Origin: Sediminicola arcticus
GTDB taxonomy: Bacteria; Bacteroidota; Bacteroidia; Flavobacteriales; Flavobacteriaceae
DNA length: 64,000 nt
Reading direction: 5' to 3'
NCBI RefSeq assembly: GCF_040566695.1
Contig: NZ_JBEXAE010000002.1
Coordinates: forward strand, 434,001-498,000
The notes beneath the pieces were generated by a model. The model saw nothing but the letters and a program-made list of their open reading frames with translations. It searched no databases and was not told the origin of the DNA. Below, piece after piece: positions 51,662-61,166 of the stretch; position 1 is the stretch's first letter, and each line of letters begins with the position of its first letter. Position numbers and translations under genes: made by a program.

Positions 51662-53542
51662 TTATCCTTCCATAAGTGCCGAAAGTTCAAACCATCGTTG
51701 CGTTTTAGATTCGATGGCTTCTTCAATCTCTTTAAGCTCCAAGGATAATTTATCTATTTCATTGCCTTCTAGGGCAGTGTCCGCGAATTTATTTTGTAGC
51801 TGCACCTTTTTCTCTTCTAAACGTTTTATGGTTTTCTCAAGGCTATTGTACTCCTTTTGGTCATTATAGGAAAGCTTGACGGTTTTGCCTTCGTTTTTCC
51901 AAGAATTTTTAACAGGTTTTGATTCGGTGTTTTTTTCCTTATCAGCTCTATAATCTGCTATAGCACTGTCTTCATAGGCTCTAAAATCCGAGTAATTACC
52001 AGGAAAATCCTCAATTTCAGCATTTCCTCTAAAAACGAAAAGGTGATCAACGATCTTATCCATGAAATAACGGTCGTGGGATACCACGATAAGACATCCC
52101 GGAAAATCTAGAAGGAAACTCTCCAAGACGTTTAGGGTGACTATATCCAGATCATTGGTTGGTTCATCTAGAATCAGAAAATTAGGATTTTGAATAAGAA
52201 CCGTACATAGGTAAAGTCTTTTGCGTTCACCTCCACTTAGCTTGTCTACAAAATCATATTGCTTCTTTCTGTCGAAAAGAAAGCGTTCTAGAAGTTGTTG
52301 GGCAGAAATCTGACGTCCTTTCTTTAATGGAATATAATCTCCAAATTCTCTAATGACATCTATTACTTTTTGTCCTTCTTTAATGTTAATACCCTTTTGG
52401 GTATAATACCCAAATTTGATGGTTTCACCCACAATAACTTTTCCACTGTCGGTTTCATCCTCCCCTGTAAGCAGATTTAGGAAAGTGGTTTTTCCCGTAC
52501 CATTTTTACCAATGATTCCAATGCGATCTCCTTTTAGGAAATTATATTCAAATTTATCTAGGATAGGCTTTCCAGGATAGGCTTTTGATATTTTGTGGAG
52601 CTCCATGATCTTACTCCCCACTCGTTCCATATTGAGTTCCAGTTCCACTTGGTGTTCTTTTCGTCTTTGACCTGCCTTTTCCTTGATGGCCTGAAAATCT
52701 TCAATTCTCGATTTGGATTTGGTGGTTCTAGCCTTGGGCTGTCTCCGCATCCAAGTCAACTCTTGGTTATATAGTATTTTGGATTTGTGATGTTCAACTG
52801 CCTCTTGTTCCAATCTAGCATCTTTTTTCTCCAAATAGTAAGAATAGTTACCTTTGTAAGAAAAGAGCTGTCCATTGTCTAGTTCAATAATTTCATTGCA
52901 CACCCTTTCTAAGAAAAAACGATCATGGGTTACCATGAATAGGGTTATATTTTCTTTGGCGAAATAAGCTTCTAGCCATTCAATCATCTCTAAATCCAAA
53001 TGGTTGGTAGGTTCATCCAAGATCAGCAGATCAGGCTTATTGATCAAGGCATTGGCCAGTGCCAAACGCTTTTTTTGTCCACCTGAAAGTACCCCTACTT
53101 TTGCATGAAGATCCTCAAACCTAAGTTTAGAAAGGATTTGCTTGTATTGGGTTTCAAAATCCCAAGCATGATTGCGGTCCATAGCTTCAAATGCCTTTTG
53201 GTAAAAATCGGCATCTTCAGGATTCTCCAATGCTTTTTCATATTGTGAAATTACCTTCAAAATTTCATTGTCGGAGGCAAATATGGTCTCTTCTATCGTT
53301 AAATCAGGATTTAAATCTGGCTCTTGGGAAAGATAAGAAACGCGAATTCCTTTTCTGTAATTTACCTGCCCTGTATCGGGGGTATCCATTCCTGCTAGAA
53401 TATTTAAGATGGAAGTTTTTCCACTTCCGTTTTTGGCGATAAGTGCAATCTTTTGATCCTTGTTGATGCCAAAAGAAAGGTCCTTAAAAAGGACAAGTTC
53501 GCCATAAGACTTGGATATGTTTTCTACAGTAAGTAGGTTCAT
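51662..53542 (-). CDS. ABC-F family ATPase (Uup-like)
   Basis: 626 residues, two ABC domains in tandem and no membrane helix. First domain: Walker A AKNGSGKTS (35-43), signature LSGGQKKRLALA; second: GKNGTGKTT and LSGGERKRLYL. The inter-domain linker (about 230-300) is charged and arginine/lysine rich (RRQPKARTTKSKSR), and a C-terminal coiled-coil (about 560-620) is as in Uup. ABC-F proteins bind the ribosome E site and help stalled or unusual translation; some confer antibiotic resistance. Eleven bases after the Lnb-like gene. Confidence 0.92.
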   Translation of the reverse strand: MNLLTVENISKSYGELVLFKDLSFGINKDQKIALIAKNGSGKTSILNILAGMDTPDTGQVNYRKGIRVSYLSQEPDLNPDLTIEETIFASDNEILKVISQYEKALENPEDADFYQKAFEAMDRNHAWDFETQYKQILSKLRFEDLHAKVGVLSGGQKKRLALANALINKPDLLILDEPTNHLDLEMIEWLEAYFAKENITLFMVTHDRFFLERVCNEIIELDNGQLFSYKGNYSYYLEKKDARLEQEAVEHHKSKILYNQELTWMRRQPKARTTKSKSRIEDFQAIKEKAGQRRKEHQVELELNMERVGSKIMELHKISKAYPGKPILDKFEYNFLKGDRIGIIGKNGTGKTTFLNLLTGEDETDSGKVIVGETIKFGYYTQKGINIKEGQKVIDVIREFGDYIPLKKGRQISAQQLLERFLFDRKKQYDFVDKLSGGERKRLYLCTVLIQNPNFLILDEPTNDLDIVTLNVLESFLLDFPGCLIVVSHDRYFMDKIVDHLFVFRGNAEIEDFPGNYSDFRAYEDSAIADYRADKEKNTESKPVKNSWKNEGKTVKLSYNDQKEYNSLEKTIKRLEEKKVQLQNKFADTALEGNEIDKLSLELKEIEEAIESKTQRWFELSALMEG

Positions 53543-53553
53543 GAATTTACTTT

Positions 53554-54735
53554 TTATTTCTTTATGTTTCTTTTAAACCAGTGCAGCAAAAAGAAGTAAC
53601 GTGCAGCCAAAAGCACCAATAGAGGTACAATTAGTGGTGAAAATAGCTGTATCCTTGTTATCCAAACCAATAGGGTTATTATTAATAACACAGTTATAAG
53701 GACAAAATATTTTTGCATCCATTGGGGAAGGGGCTTAGTTTTAACCAAATAAAAACAGGCGATACTATTCAGGGGAAATGACCAAAGGATATTTAAATTA
53801 CCCGCTGTTGCTGTATGATCTGTAAAAAACCATAAAAAAATGATTAACATCCCCGTAATGCCTGTACTAAAAGATAAGAAAAAATCTAACCAACGACTGC
53901 GGCTATTGTTTTTAAAATCGATGTAGGTAATCACTAGTACAAAGACCATTAAGGCTAGCACCCAAAACAAAGGGGTTAGTAAAAAATACGTGTAGGGGTC
54001 TAGGGACTCAAATTCCATGATAGACCTTTCTCTTTTAACTATGGGCTCTTGGTCCAAATCGGTGTTGGCCATTTGATCCATAACGTATATAGGTAGGAAC
54101 ATATGTTCATTAGGGGTGGCTTTTTTGTCGATAACAGATCCCAGTGCTAGGTCAATTCCAAAAGCAGACCACGAGTTGGTAACCAGGCTTTGATGGATTA
54201 GTTGTCTGAAAGTGTATCTCTGGATGAGATGTCCATCAAAATAAGAAATACGGTCTCTAAATACCGTATTAAGGACATCTCTTATCTTGGATGAGCAATT
54301 GTCGTAAAAGAAATCGTATTTATAATCTCTATTTTCAGGTTTAAAGTTGTTTTCTAAAAATTCAAAAAGCGCCTTGGTCTCTTTTGCATCAAGATTCAGT
54401 AGTTGCTCTTGAACCCAACGATTTTCCATCTCGTATGTCCATAGAAAGTCCTCAAATTTTTGCCTACTTAAGGAGTATAGTAACTTGCCTTGGGCAAATT
54501 TCATGTAGAAATTAGGGGTATTAAAATTAAATGTGCCATAATTGTAGACCACATCTATGCCAAGTTCGGGATCTTGCAGCCTAAATGCACTGTGGCCGAA
54601 GGTGCTATATAATTCTTGGCCTGGGCCGCATGTTATAATGCTGATTTGCGCTTTTGGGGAAAGCTCAATTTCCTGTGAAAAGGTCATGAAAGAAAAGCCT
54701 ATAAGGACTAACAAAAAACGGATTTTCAATTGCAT
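53554..54735 (-). CDS. Lnb/DUF4105-type membrane protein
   Basis: 393 residues. Signal or anchor helix (RFLLVLIGFSFMTFSQ), a periplasmic domain (about 22-255) with GQELYSTFGHSAFRL (His48) and YDFFYDNCSSKIRDVL (Cys147), then five helices. The His-Cys pair in this order matches the DUF4105/Lnb N-terminal periplasmic domain; family members in Bacteroides are reported to act as lipoprotein N-acyltransferases. That role here is inference by family. The many lipoproteins in the window fit. Followed by the ABC-F gene. Confidence 0.82.
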   Translation of the reverse strand: MQLKIRFLLVLIGFSFMTFSQEIELSPKAQISIITCGPGQELYSTFGHSAFRLQDPELGIDVVYNYGTFNFNTPNFYMKFAQGKLLYSLSRQKFEDFLWTYEMENRWVQEQLLNLDAKETKALFEFLENNFKPENRDYKYDFFYDNCSSKIRDVLNTVFRDRISYFDGHLIQRYTFRQLIHQSLVTNSWSAFGIDLALGSVIDKKATPNEHMFLPIYVMDQMANTDLDQEPIVKRERSIMEFESLDPYTYFLLTPLFWVLALMVFVLVITYIDFKNNSRSRWLDFFLSFSTGITGMLIIFLWFFTDHTATAGNLNILWSFPLNSIACFYLVKTKPLPQWMQKYFVLITVLLIITLLVWITRIQLFSPLIVPLLVLLAARYFFLLHWFKRNIKK

Positions 54736-54888
54736 TTCAAAAATTGTTGAAGGATATAAATATTGTTATAAGCCACAAATATCGAATAAATAAAGCGATT
54801 ACACCTATGCAATTTTATAGATTGTAAAAAAAAGGCGAACTATATTTAACCGAATTTTTAATTAAAAACTACTTTTACCTAGCAACAG

Positions 54889-54896
54889 TATATTTG
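54889..54896 (+). promoter_or_regulatory. Putative -7 promoter element of pssA
   Basis: TATATTTG, 31 bases before the ATG at 54928. Confidence 0.5.
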
Positions 54897-54927
54897 GTAT
54901 CTCAACTGCTGTATAAAAACCATAACC

Positions 54928-55683
54928 ATGAAAAGACATATTCCAAACATCATTACCTTATTGAACCTTTTTTGTGGCTGTATTGCTGTTGTCTTTGCTG
55001 TGATAAATGAACTGGAAATTGCCGCTTTATTCGTGTTCTTAGGGATATTTTTTGATTTTTTTGATGGACTTGCTGCTAGACTCCTGAAGGTGCAAAGTGA
55101 ACTAGGTTTACAGCTAGATTCATTGGCAGATATGATCACTAGCGGGCTGGTTCCCGGAATTGTAATGTTTCAATTATTGAAAATGTCTTCTGCAGGAGGT
55201 TGGAATTTGGAATTTGGAGCTGAAGCTTCTAGAACTATAACCCAAATGTCTACCGAATTACCAATTTTACCTTTTTTAGGGTTTTTGATTACTTTGGCTT
55301 CCGCCTACAGGCTAGCAAAATTCAATATAGATGAAAACCAAGTTTCATCTTTTGTGGGGCTTCCGACACCAGCAAATGCGCTGTTGATTTTTTCATTGCC
55401 GTTAATCCTTCTATATCACAACAACGAATTTTTAAATGGGGTTATTCTTAATCAATGGTTTTTAATTGGGATGACCTTGCTCAGTTCTTATCTTTTGAAT
55501 TCAAACATAAAACTATTTGCCTTAAAGTTTAAAAATTGGAGTTTTAAGGATAATGCCTTGCGCTATGTTTTCATCGCCATTTGTCTAGTGTCTATTGGCA
55601 CGTTGAAGTTTTTGGCAATTCCTTTTATCATTGTCTTTTATGTGGCAAGTTCCCTTGTAAATCAGATACAGGTCAAAAAATAA
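54928..55683 (+). CDS. pssA: CDP-diacylglycerol--serine O-phosphatidyltransferase
   Basis: 251 residues, about eight helices. The CDP-alcohol phosphotransferase signature D-G-x2-A-R-x8-G-x3-D-x3-D is exact: Asp46, Gly47, Ala50, Arg51, Gly60, Asp64, Asp68 (start FDGLAARLL). The N-terminal RHIPNIITLLNLFCG is that of bacterial subclass II PssA. It makes phosphatidylserine, the precursor of phosphatidylethanolamine. Divergently placed from the Lnb-like gene across a 190-base AT-rich gap and convergent with lptB. Confidence 0.93.
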   Translation: MKRHIPNIITLLNLFCGCIAVVFAVINELEIAALFVFLGIFFDFFDGLAARLLKVQSELGLQLDSLADMITSGLVPGIVMFQLLKMSSAGGWNLEFGAEASRTITQMSTELPILPFLGFLITLASAYRLAKFNIDENQVSSFVGLPTPANALLIFSLPLILLYHNNEFLNGVILNQWFLIGMTLLSSYLLNSNIKLFALKFKNWSFKDNALRYVFIAICLVSIGTLKFLAIPFIIVFYVASSLVNQIQVKK

Positions 55684-55742
55684 CCTAGTGAACAAGCAGG
55701 GTAAAATGTACTTTTTAAATGCTTTTCAGGGGAATAGAGGAC

Positions 55743-56483
55743 CTAAAAATCCAGCTTTTTCTTACGGAGCTCAAAATTTTGTCCTAGGTATACCTTGCGA
55801 ACCATTTCATCGGCAGCTAGATCTTCTGGAATACCAGATTTTAAGATTCCACCCTCGAACATCAGATAAGAACGTTCTGTAATGGCTAAGGTTTCCTGAA
55901 CGTTATGGTCTGTGATTAAAATCCCAATATTTTTGTTTTTTAGTTGGGCCACAATCCGTTGGATGTCTTCTACAGCAACAGGATCTACCCCAGCAAAAGG
56001 TTCATCTAAAAGAATAAATTTGGGGTCGGTAGCTAATGCTCTCGCAATCTCTGTGCGTCTGCGCTCTCCCCCCGATAAAAGGTCACCTCGGTTCTTACGG
56101 ATATGTCCTAAACTGAATTCCTCTATGAGCGACTCCATTTTCATTAGTTGCTCTTTTTTGCTTAGTTTGGTAAGTTGCAAGACACTTAGAATATTTTTTT
56201 CAATACTCAGTTTTCTAAATACCGAAGCTTCTTGGGCAAGATAACCAATACCATTTTGGGCCCTTTTGTACATGGGGAAGTTGGTGATTTCCATATTGTC
56301 CAAATAAATATTCCCGCCATTCGGTTTAATAAGGCCAACAATCATGTAAAAGGAGGTTGTTTTTCCCGCCCCATTGGGACCTAAAAGCCCAACAATCTCT
56401 CCTTGGTTTACTTCCAAGGAAATGCCTTTTACTACTTTACGCCCTCTATAGGACTTCATGATATTCTCTGCCCTTAACTTCAT
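55743..56483 (-). CDS. lptB: LPS export ABC transporter ATPase LptB
   Basis: 246 residues. Walker A GPNGAGKTT (35-43), signature LLSGGERRRTEIAR, Walker B ILLDEPFAGVDPVAVEDI and switch ITDHNVQET. The AGVDPVAV stretch after Walker B distinguishes LptB from amino-acid transporter ATPases. It powers LptFG-mediated extraction of LPS. The partner genes are not in the window. It has a predicted promoter of its own inside the row kdsD-tatC-CMD-lptB. Confidence 0.94.
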   Translation of the reverse strand: MKLRAENIMKSYRGRKVVKGISLEVNQGEIVGLLGPNGAGKTTSFYMIVGLIKPNGGNIYLDNMEITNFPMYKRAQNGIGYLAQEASVFRKLSIEKNILSVLQLTKLSKKEQLMKMESLIEEFSLGHIRKNRGDLLSGGERRRTEIARALATDPKFILLDEPFAGVDPVAVEDIQRIVAQLKNKNIGILITDHNVQETLAITERSYLMFEGGILKSGIPEDLAADEMVRKVYLGQNFELRKKKLDF

Positions 56484-56500
56484 CTAACTATATTATTTTC

Positions 56501-56508
56501 CAAATCTA
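56501..56508 (-). promoter_or_regulatory. Putative -7 promoter element of lptB
   Basis: TAGATTTG on the minus strand, 17 bases before the lptB ATG, in the 63-base gap after the AhpD-like gene. Confidence 0.45.
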
Positions 56509-56546
56509 ACCTAATATATTTTTTAGGAGAGAGATTTGTAATTAAT

Positions 56547-56897
56547 TTAACCTTCTTGGGTTTCCAATGCTTCCCAATATTCGTAGGCCCTTCTTAAATG
56601 GGGAACTACTATGGTACCGCCCACCAACGTGGCTATACCCAAGGTTTCCATAACCTCAGCTTTAGTTGCCCCTTCTTTGTGAGAGTTTTCTAAGTGGTAT
56701 TTAACGCAATCATCGCACCTTAAAACGGCAGAGGCCACAAGTCCTAGCAATTCTTTTGTCTTTACATCCAAAACCCCTGCGGCATAGGCATTGGTGTCTA
56801 GATTAAAAATTCTTTTGATGATCTTGTTGTTGTCGGCCATTAGCTTTTCGTTCATCTTAGAACGGTAGGCATTAAATTCTTCAACTTGATTTGGCAT
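56547..56897 (-). CDS. Carboxymuconolactone decarboxylase-family (AhpD-like) protein
   Basis: 116 residues. CDDCVKYHLENSH: Cys61, Cys64 and His68 form the CxxC-x3-H redox site of AhpD-type proteins, which reduce disulfides or hydroperoxides, rather than that of the true decarboxylase. The rest (EVMETLGIATLVGGTIVVPH) is the usual helical core. Its start overlaps the tatC stop by 17 bases, so it is translated from the same mRNA. This gene order (kdsD, tatC, CMD, lptB) is one I associate with Flavobacteriia. Confidence 0.88.
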   Translation of the reverse strand: MPNQVEEFNAYRSKMNEKLMADNNKIIKRIFNLDTNAYAAGVLDVKTKELLGLVASAVLRCDDCVKYHLENSHKEGATKAEVMETLGIATLVGGTIVVPHLRRAYEYWEALETQEG

Positions 56898-57717
56898 TCT
56901 TTTTATTTTTTTTAGTTTCTTGTCTTACCACGTATGCGGATATATAAATACTTGCTTGATATAATACTAAAATGGGGATAGCAACTATGATTTGGCTGGC
57001 TACATCCGGTGGGGTTATTACTGCAGAAAGAATTAAAACCACTACAAGGGAAATCTTGCGGTACTTTTTCAAAATCTCTGGGGTAACCAAACCGATTTTA
57101 GTTAAAAAGTAAATGATGATAGGGAGTTCAAACACCAATCCGCAGGCAATAACAGCAGCGCGTACCGTGGCAATATAAGAACCTAAATCTATATCGTTAA
57201 AAACCTCTTTACTTACCTGATACCCTCCTAAAAAGTTGATAGAAAGAGGGGCTACCACATAGTACCCAAACAGTACCCCCGTAAAGAATAGAACGGAGGC
57301 GATAAAAATAAAGCCTCTGGCATTGTTTTTTTCTTTGCTATATAGTCCTGGGGAGATAAACTTCCACATTTCATAAAGAATATAGGGAAACCCTAAAATA
57401 AATCCTGCCCAGATTGAGGTCCAGATATGGGCAGAAAACTGTCCGGCCATTTCCCTACTCTGTATCCTAAATAATGGTTCTGTGCTGCAAAAAGCTTCAC
57501 TGAACCCAAGCATTTTTGAAAGATGACAAAAAAGTTTATAGGTGGGGAAATCCGGTTTTTTTGGACCGAATATCACCGTGTCAAAAATAAAATCTTTCAT
57601 GATAAAGGCAACTAATCCTATAAGCACCACCGCAATGGTGGATCGGATTAAATGCCATCGCAATTCCTCGAGATGATCAAGAAAAGACATCTCATTGTGA
57701 TTTTTGCTATTTGCCAT
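56881..57717 (-). CDS. tatC: Sec-independent protein translocase TatC
   Basis: 278 residues, six helices. N-terminal motif FLDHLEELRWHLIRS (residues 12-26) with the Glu and Arg needed for twin-arginine recognition, WTSIWAGFILGFPYILYEMWKFISPGL (split, near 99-125) with the FP and W, and VVLILSAVITPPDVASQ. Recognises folded Tat substrates. The tatA partner is not in this window. Overlaps kdsD by one base and the AhpD-like gene by 17. Confidence 0.95.
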   Translation of the reverse strand: MANSKNHNEMSFLDHLEELRWHLIRSTIAVVLIGLVAFIMKDFIFDTVIFGPKKPDFPTYKLFCHLSKMLGFSEAFCSTEPLFRIQSREMAGQFSAHIWTSIWAGFILGFPYILYEMWKFISPGLYSKEKNNARGFIFIASVLFFTGVLFGYYVVAPLSINFLGGYQVSKEVFNDIDLGSYIATVRAAVIACGLVFELPIIIYFLTKIGLVTPEILKKYRKISLVVVLILSAVITPPDVASQIIVAIPILVLYQASIYISAYVVRQETKKNKKNAKSS

Positions 57718-58682
57718 TACAGTATACCTTCGTTGATTAAGTTGTGCAAATGTACTACTCCCATATAATTTTCGCCCTTCATTGCGAGCAATTGTGAAAT
57801 ACCTTTTTCTTGCATGAGCTCAAGTGCGTTTATGGCAAGGACATCCACTTCAATAGTTTTTGGGGTGGCAGTCATAATATCCTTCGCTGTAAGTCCCGTA
57901 ATATTGTCGAACTTATTCAGCATTCTACGGATGTCTCCATCCGTTACTATTCCTACTACCTTTCCATTTTCAAGAACAGCAGTTACTCCTAACATTTTTT
58001 CAGAAATTTCTACTATTACCTTTCTAACATCGGAGTCTACATTTACTTCTGGTTTCATGTTGCTATTGGCAATGTCTGATACCCTTAGATACAATCTTTT
58101 CCCCAAAGCACCACCTGGGTGGTATTTTGCAAAATCTTTACTACTAAAACCTCTTAATTCCAAAAGGCATACGGCAAGTGCATCTCCCATGACCAATTGG
58201 GCAGTAGTACTGGTGGTGGGGGCTAGATTATTGGGGCAGGCCTCTTTTTCTACAAAAGTGTTGAGTCTAAAATCGGAATGGGTGGCCAAAAAAGAATCCA
58301 AGTTGCCTGTCATTGCGATCAATTTATTTTTTCCGCCTTTAATTAAAGGAACTAGCATTTTTATCTCAGGCGTATTCCCGCTTTTAGAAATGCATATGAC
58401 CACATCGTCGTCCTGTATAGTGCCTAGATCTCCATGGATGGCATCTGCAGCATGCATGAATATTGATGGTGTTCCGGTGGAATTTAGAGTGGCAACAATT
58501 TTTGAAGCGATAAGGGCGCTTTTTCCTATACCCGTTATCACCACTCTACCTTTAGATTGGTAGATGAGGTTAACAGTCTGCGCAAACTCTTCTGTTAATA
58601 GGGAGCCTAAATGGTGAATGGCTTCCGCTTCTGTTGCAATGGTTTTTTTTGCTATGTTAAGTATAGCGGTAGTATCGCTCAA
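57717..58682 (-). CDS. kdsD: Arabinose-5-phosphate isomerase (KpsF/GutQ family)
   Basis: 321 residues: SIS domain (about 25-185) plus two CBS domains (about 205-320). Motifs GIGKSALIASKIVATLNSTG (50-69), HAADAIHGDLG and ISKSGNTPE are the active-site loops. It makes D-arabinose 5-phosphate, the first step toward Kdo of LPS. The start appears to be TTG (complement of 58680-58682), giving SDTTAILNIAKKTIATE; no ATG is available upstream in frame. Leads the operon with tatC. Confidence 0.92.
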   Translation of the reverse strand: MSDTTAILNIAKKTIATEAEAIHHLGSLLTEEFAQTVNLIYQSKGRVVITGIGKSALIASKIVATLNSTGTPSIFMHAADAIHGDLGTIQDDDVVICISKSGNTPEIKMLVPLIKGGKNKLIAMTGNLDSFLATHSDFRLNTFVEKEACPNNLAPTTSTTAQLVMGDALAVCLLELRGFSSKDFAKYHPGGALGKRLYLRVSDIANSNMKPEVNVDSDVRKVIVEISEKMLGVTAVLENGKVVGIVTDGDIRRMLNKFDNITGLTAKDIMTATPKTIEVDVLAINALELMQEKGISQLLAMKGENYMGVVHLHNLINEGIL

Positions 58683-58894
58683 AGTATTAATGGAATTATG
58701 TGATTGAATTGCTAAAAGATTGTATTATATTTAATATTGCAAAATTACATAAACTTAATTTTATAGTATATTTAAAATATCAATAAATAAATTCGTGTGA
58801 ATTGTTTTGCCAAAGGTAAAAATCCGTATATTAATAAATCGAGTTTTGCTCTTTGAAATTAAAGGGTGATGATAATAAAATTGTAAGAAACGGT

Positions 58895-61096
58895 ATGGGT
58901 TTGAATGAAATGGATATACATGCCTCATTAAAAAAATACTTTGGATTTTCCAAGTTCAAAGGTCTTCAAGAAAAAGTCATAAAAAATATAGTACAAGGGA
59001 ACAATACCTTTGTAATAATGCCAACTGGTGGGGGCAAATCTCTTTGTTACCAGTTGCCTGCTCTCATGCAAGAAGGTACTGCTATTGTGGTATCCCCTCT
59101 AATAGCTCTGATGAAGAATCAAGTGGATGCTATTCGCGGGATATCTTCCGAAAATGGAATTGCCCATGTCTTAAATTCATCTTTAACCAAAACAGAAATT
59201 AGGCAAGTAAAAGATGATATTACAAGTGGCATCACAAAATTACTTTATGTAGCTCCTGAATCCCTTACTAAAGAGGAGTATGTTGACTTTTTACAGTCTG
59301 TAAAAGTCTCTTTTGTTGCAGTAGATGAGGCTCATTGTATTTCAGAATGGGGGCATGATTTTAGGCCTGAATATAGAAATTTAAGGACTATCATTGCTAG
59401 GTTGGGTGACAATATTCCCATTATAGGATTAACTGCTACAGCCACTCCAAAAGTGCAGGAGGATATCATTAAAAATTTAGGAATTACAGAGGCTAAGGTC
59501 TTTAAAGCGTCTTTCAACCGACCAAATTTATATTACGAGGTACGTCCAAAAACAGCCAACGTAGAAGGCGATATTATTCGTTTTGTAAAACAAAATTCTG
59601 GTAAATCTGGAATCATTTATTGTTTGAGTCGTAAAAAAGTAGAAGAATTGGCCCAGATACTACAGGTCAATGGGATTAGTGCTGTCCCTTACCATGCCGG
59701 CTTTGATGCGAAAACAAGATCTAAATATCAAGATATGTTTTTGATGGAAGGTGTGGATGTTGTAGTGGCCACAATTGCATTTGGGATGGGAATAGACAAA
59801 CCAGATGTAAGGTTCGTTATTCACCATGATATGCCAAAGAGTATAGAAAGTTATTATCAGGAAACTGGTCGTGCCGGTAGGGATGGAGGCGAAGGCCATT
59901 GTTTAGCCTTTTACTCCTACAAGGATATTGAGAAACTAGAGAAGTTCATGTCCGGGAAACCCGTGGCAGAACAAGAAATAGGAAATGCCCTTCTACAGGA
60001 AGTAGTTGGTTTTGCCGAGACCTCCATGTCACGAAGAAAATTTATACTTCATTATTTTGGAGAAGAATTTGATGAAGTGAACGGGGACGGAGCCGAAATG
60101 GATGACAATACCAGAAATCCAAAGGAAAAGCAGGAGGCAAAAGATGATGTGGTTAAGCTTATCCAAGTAGTGCAGGGTACCATGGAAAAATTTAAGTCTA
60201 AGGAAATTGTTAAAACGTTGACGGGTAAGGTCAATGCCTTAATTTCCTCTCATAAAACTGATGAAAAATCATTTTTTGGTATCGGTGAAGATAAAGATAA
60301 GGGATATTGGATGGCCCTTATAAGACAGACCTTGGTTGCAGGACTTTTAAAGAAGGAAATTGAGCAATACGGGATCTTGCATGTTACTGAAAAGGGGGTC
60401 AACTATTTGAAGAATCCCATGTCATTTATGATGACAATGGACCATATCTATAGTAAGGAAGCAGATGACGCAATTGTGAGTGCCGCAAAGACTGCAGGAG
60501 GTGTGGCCGATGAAAACTTATTAAGATTATTGAAAGACGTTAGGAAGAGGGAAGCCGAAAAATTAGAGGTCCCGCCTTTTGTGGTCTTCCAAGACCCATC
60601 TTTACAGGATATGGCCTTAAAGTATCCCATCACAGTGGAAGAATTGGTCCATATACATGGAGTAGGGGAAGGCAAAGCCAAGAAATATGGCAAACCTTTT
60701 GTTCAGTTCATTGCCAATTATGTAGAGGAAAATGAGATTATAAGACCGGACGATCTTGTTGTAAAAAGCACGGGTGCCAATTCGGGCCTTAAGCTTTATA
60801 TTATTCAAAATGTCGATAAGAAATTACCTCTTGATGATATTGCAGCCGCAAAAGGGCTTAACATTTCTGAACTGATTAAGGAAATGGAGCAGATCGTCTA
60901 TAGTGGTACCAAACTCAACTTGAGTTATTGGGTGGATGAAATTTTGGATGACGACCAACAAGAGGAGATACACGATTATTTTTTGGAGGCTGAAACTGAT
61001 AATATTGAAGAAGCGGTAAAGGAATTTGACGGGGATTATGAAGATGAGGAGTTGCGTTTATACAGACTGAAATTCATAAGCGAAGTAGCTAATTAA
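58895..61096 (+). CDS. recQ: ATP-dependent DNA helicase RecQ
   Basis: 733 residues from the ATG at 58895; a TTG at 58853 and an ATG at 58910 are alternatives. Helicase core: Walker A MPTGGGKSLCYQLPA, DEAH box VDEAHCISEWGHDFRPEY, TATATPKVQEDI and the motif VI stretch QETGRAGRDGG. A winged-helix RQC-like region (about 400-520) follows, then an HRDC domain near 590-660 (LRLLKDVRKREAEK). The zinc-binding cysteines of the RQC domain are not seen. Unwinds recombination and replication intermediates. Confidence 0.92.
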   Translation: MGLNEMDIHASLKKYFGFSKFKGLQEKVIKNIVQGNNTFVIMPTGGGKSLCYQLPALMQEGTAIVVSPLIALMKNQVDAIRGISSENGIAHVLNSSLTKTEIRQVKDDITSGITKLLYVAPESLTKEEYVDFLQSVKVSFVAVDEAHCISEWGHDFRPEYRNLRTIIARLGDNIPIIGLTATATPKVQEDIIKNLGITEAKVFKASFNRPNLYYEVRPKTANVEGDIIRFVKQNSGKSGIIYCLSRKKVEELAQILQVNGISAVPYHAGFDAKTRSKYQDMFLMEGVDVVVATIAFGMGIDKPDVRFVIHHDMPKSIESYYQETGRAGRDGGEGHCLAFYSYKDIEKLEKFMSGKPVAEQEIGNALLQEVVGFAETSMSRRKFILHYFGEEFDEVNGDGAEMDDNTRNPKEKQEAKDDVVKLIQVVQGTMEKFKSKEIVKTLTGKVNALISSHKTDEKSFFGIGEDKDKGYWMALIRQTLVAGLLKKEIEQYGILHVTEKGVNYLKNPMSFMMTMDHIYSKEADDAIVSAAKTAGGVADENLLRLLKDVRKREAEKLEVPPFVVFQDPSLQDMALKYPITVEELVHIHGVGEGKAKKYGKPFVQFIANYVEENEIIRPDDLVVKSTGANSGLKLYIIQNVDKKLPLDDIAAAKGLNISELIKEMEQIVYSGTKLNLSYWVDEILDDDQQEEIHDYFLEAETDNIEEAVKEFDGDYEDEELRLYRLKFISEVAN

Positions 61097-61115
61097 CGCT
61101 CTTGGTTTGGTATAT

Positions 61116-61146
61116 AAAAAAACCCTTGAATTTCAAGGGTTTTTTT
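61116..61146. terminator. Bidirectional intrinsic terminator
   Basis: A 15-bp stem (61116-61130 and 61132-61146) with core ACCCTTGAA/TTCAAGGGT and A/T tracts on both flanks, between the ends of recQ and the CCC-motif gene. Confidence 0.85.
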
Positions 61147-61166
61147 ATGGATACTAAAATCTATTA

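Noticed and set aside
51662..53542. ABC-F protein as an antibiotic-resistance determinant
   Set aside because: Its layout with a C-terminal coiled coil is that of housekeeping Uup-like proteins, and no resistance context is present.
56547..56897. Carboxymuconolactone decarboxylase as an aromatic-degradation enzyme
   Set aside because: The CxxC-x3-H site and the kdsD-tatC-lptB neighbourhood fit an AhpD-like redox protein, and no other aromatic pathway gene is present.
57814..58563. Long open frame (249 codons) on the plus strand opposite kdsD
   Set aside because: Lies wholly antisense to a gene with clear SIS and CBS motifs and shows no family pattern; a composition shadow.
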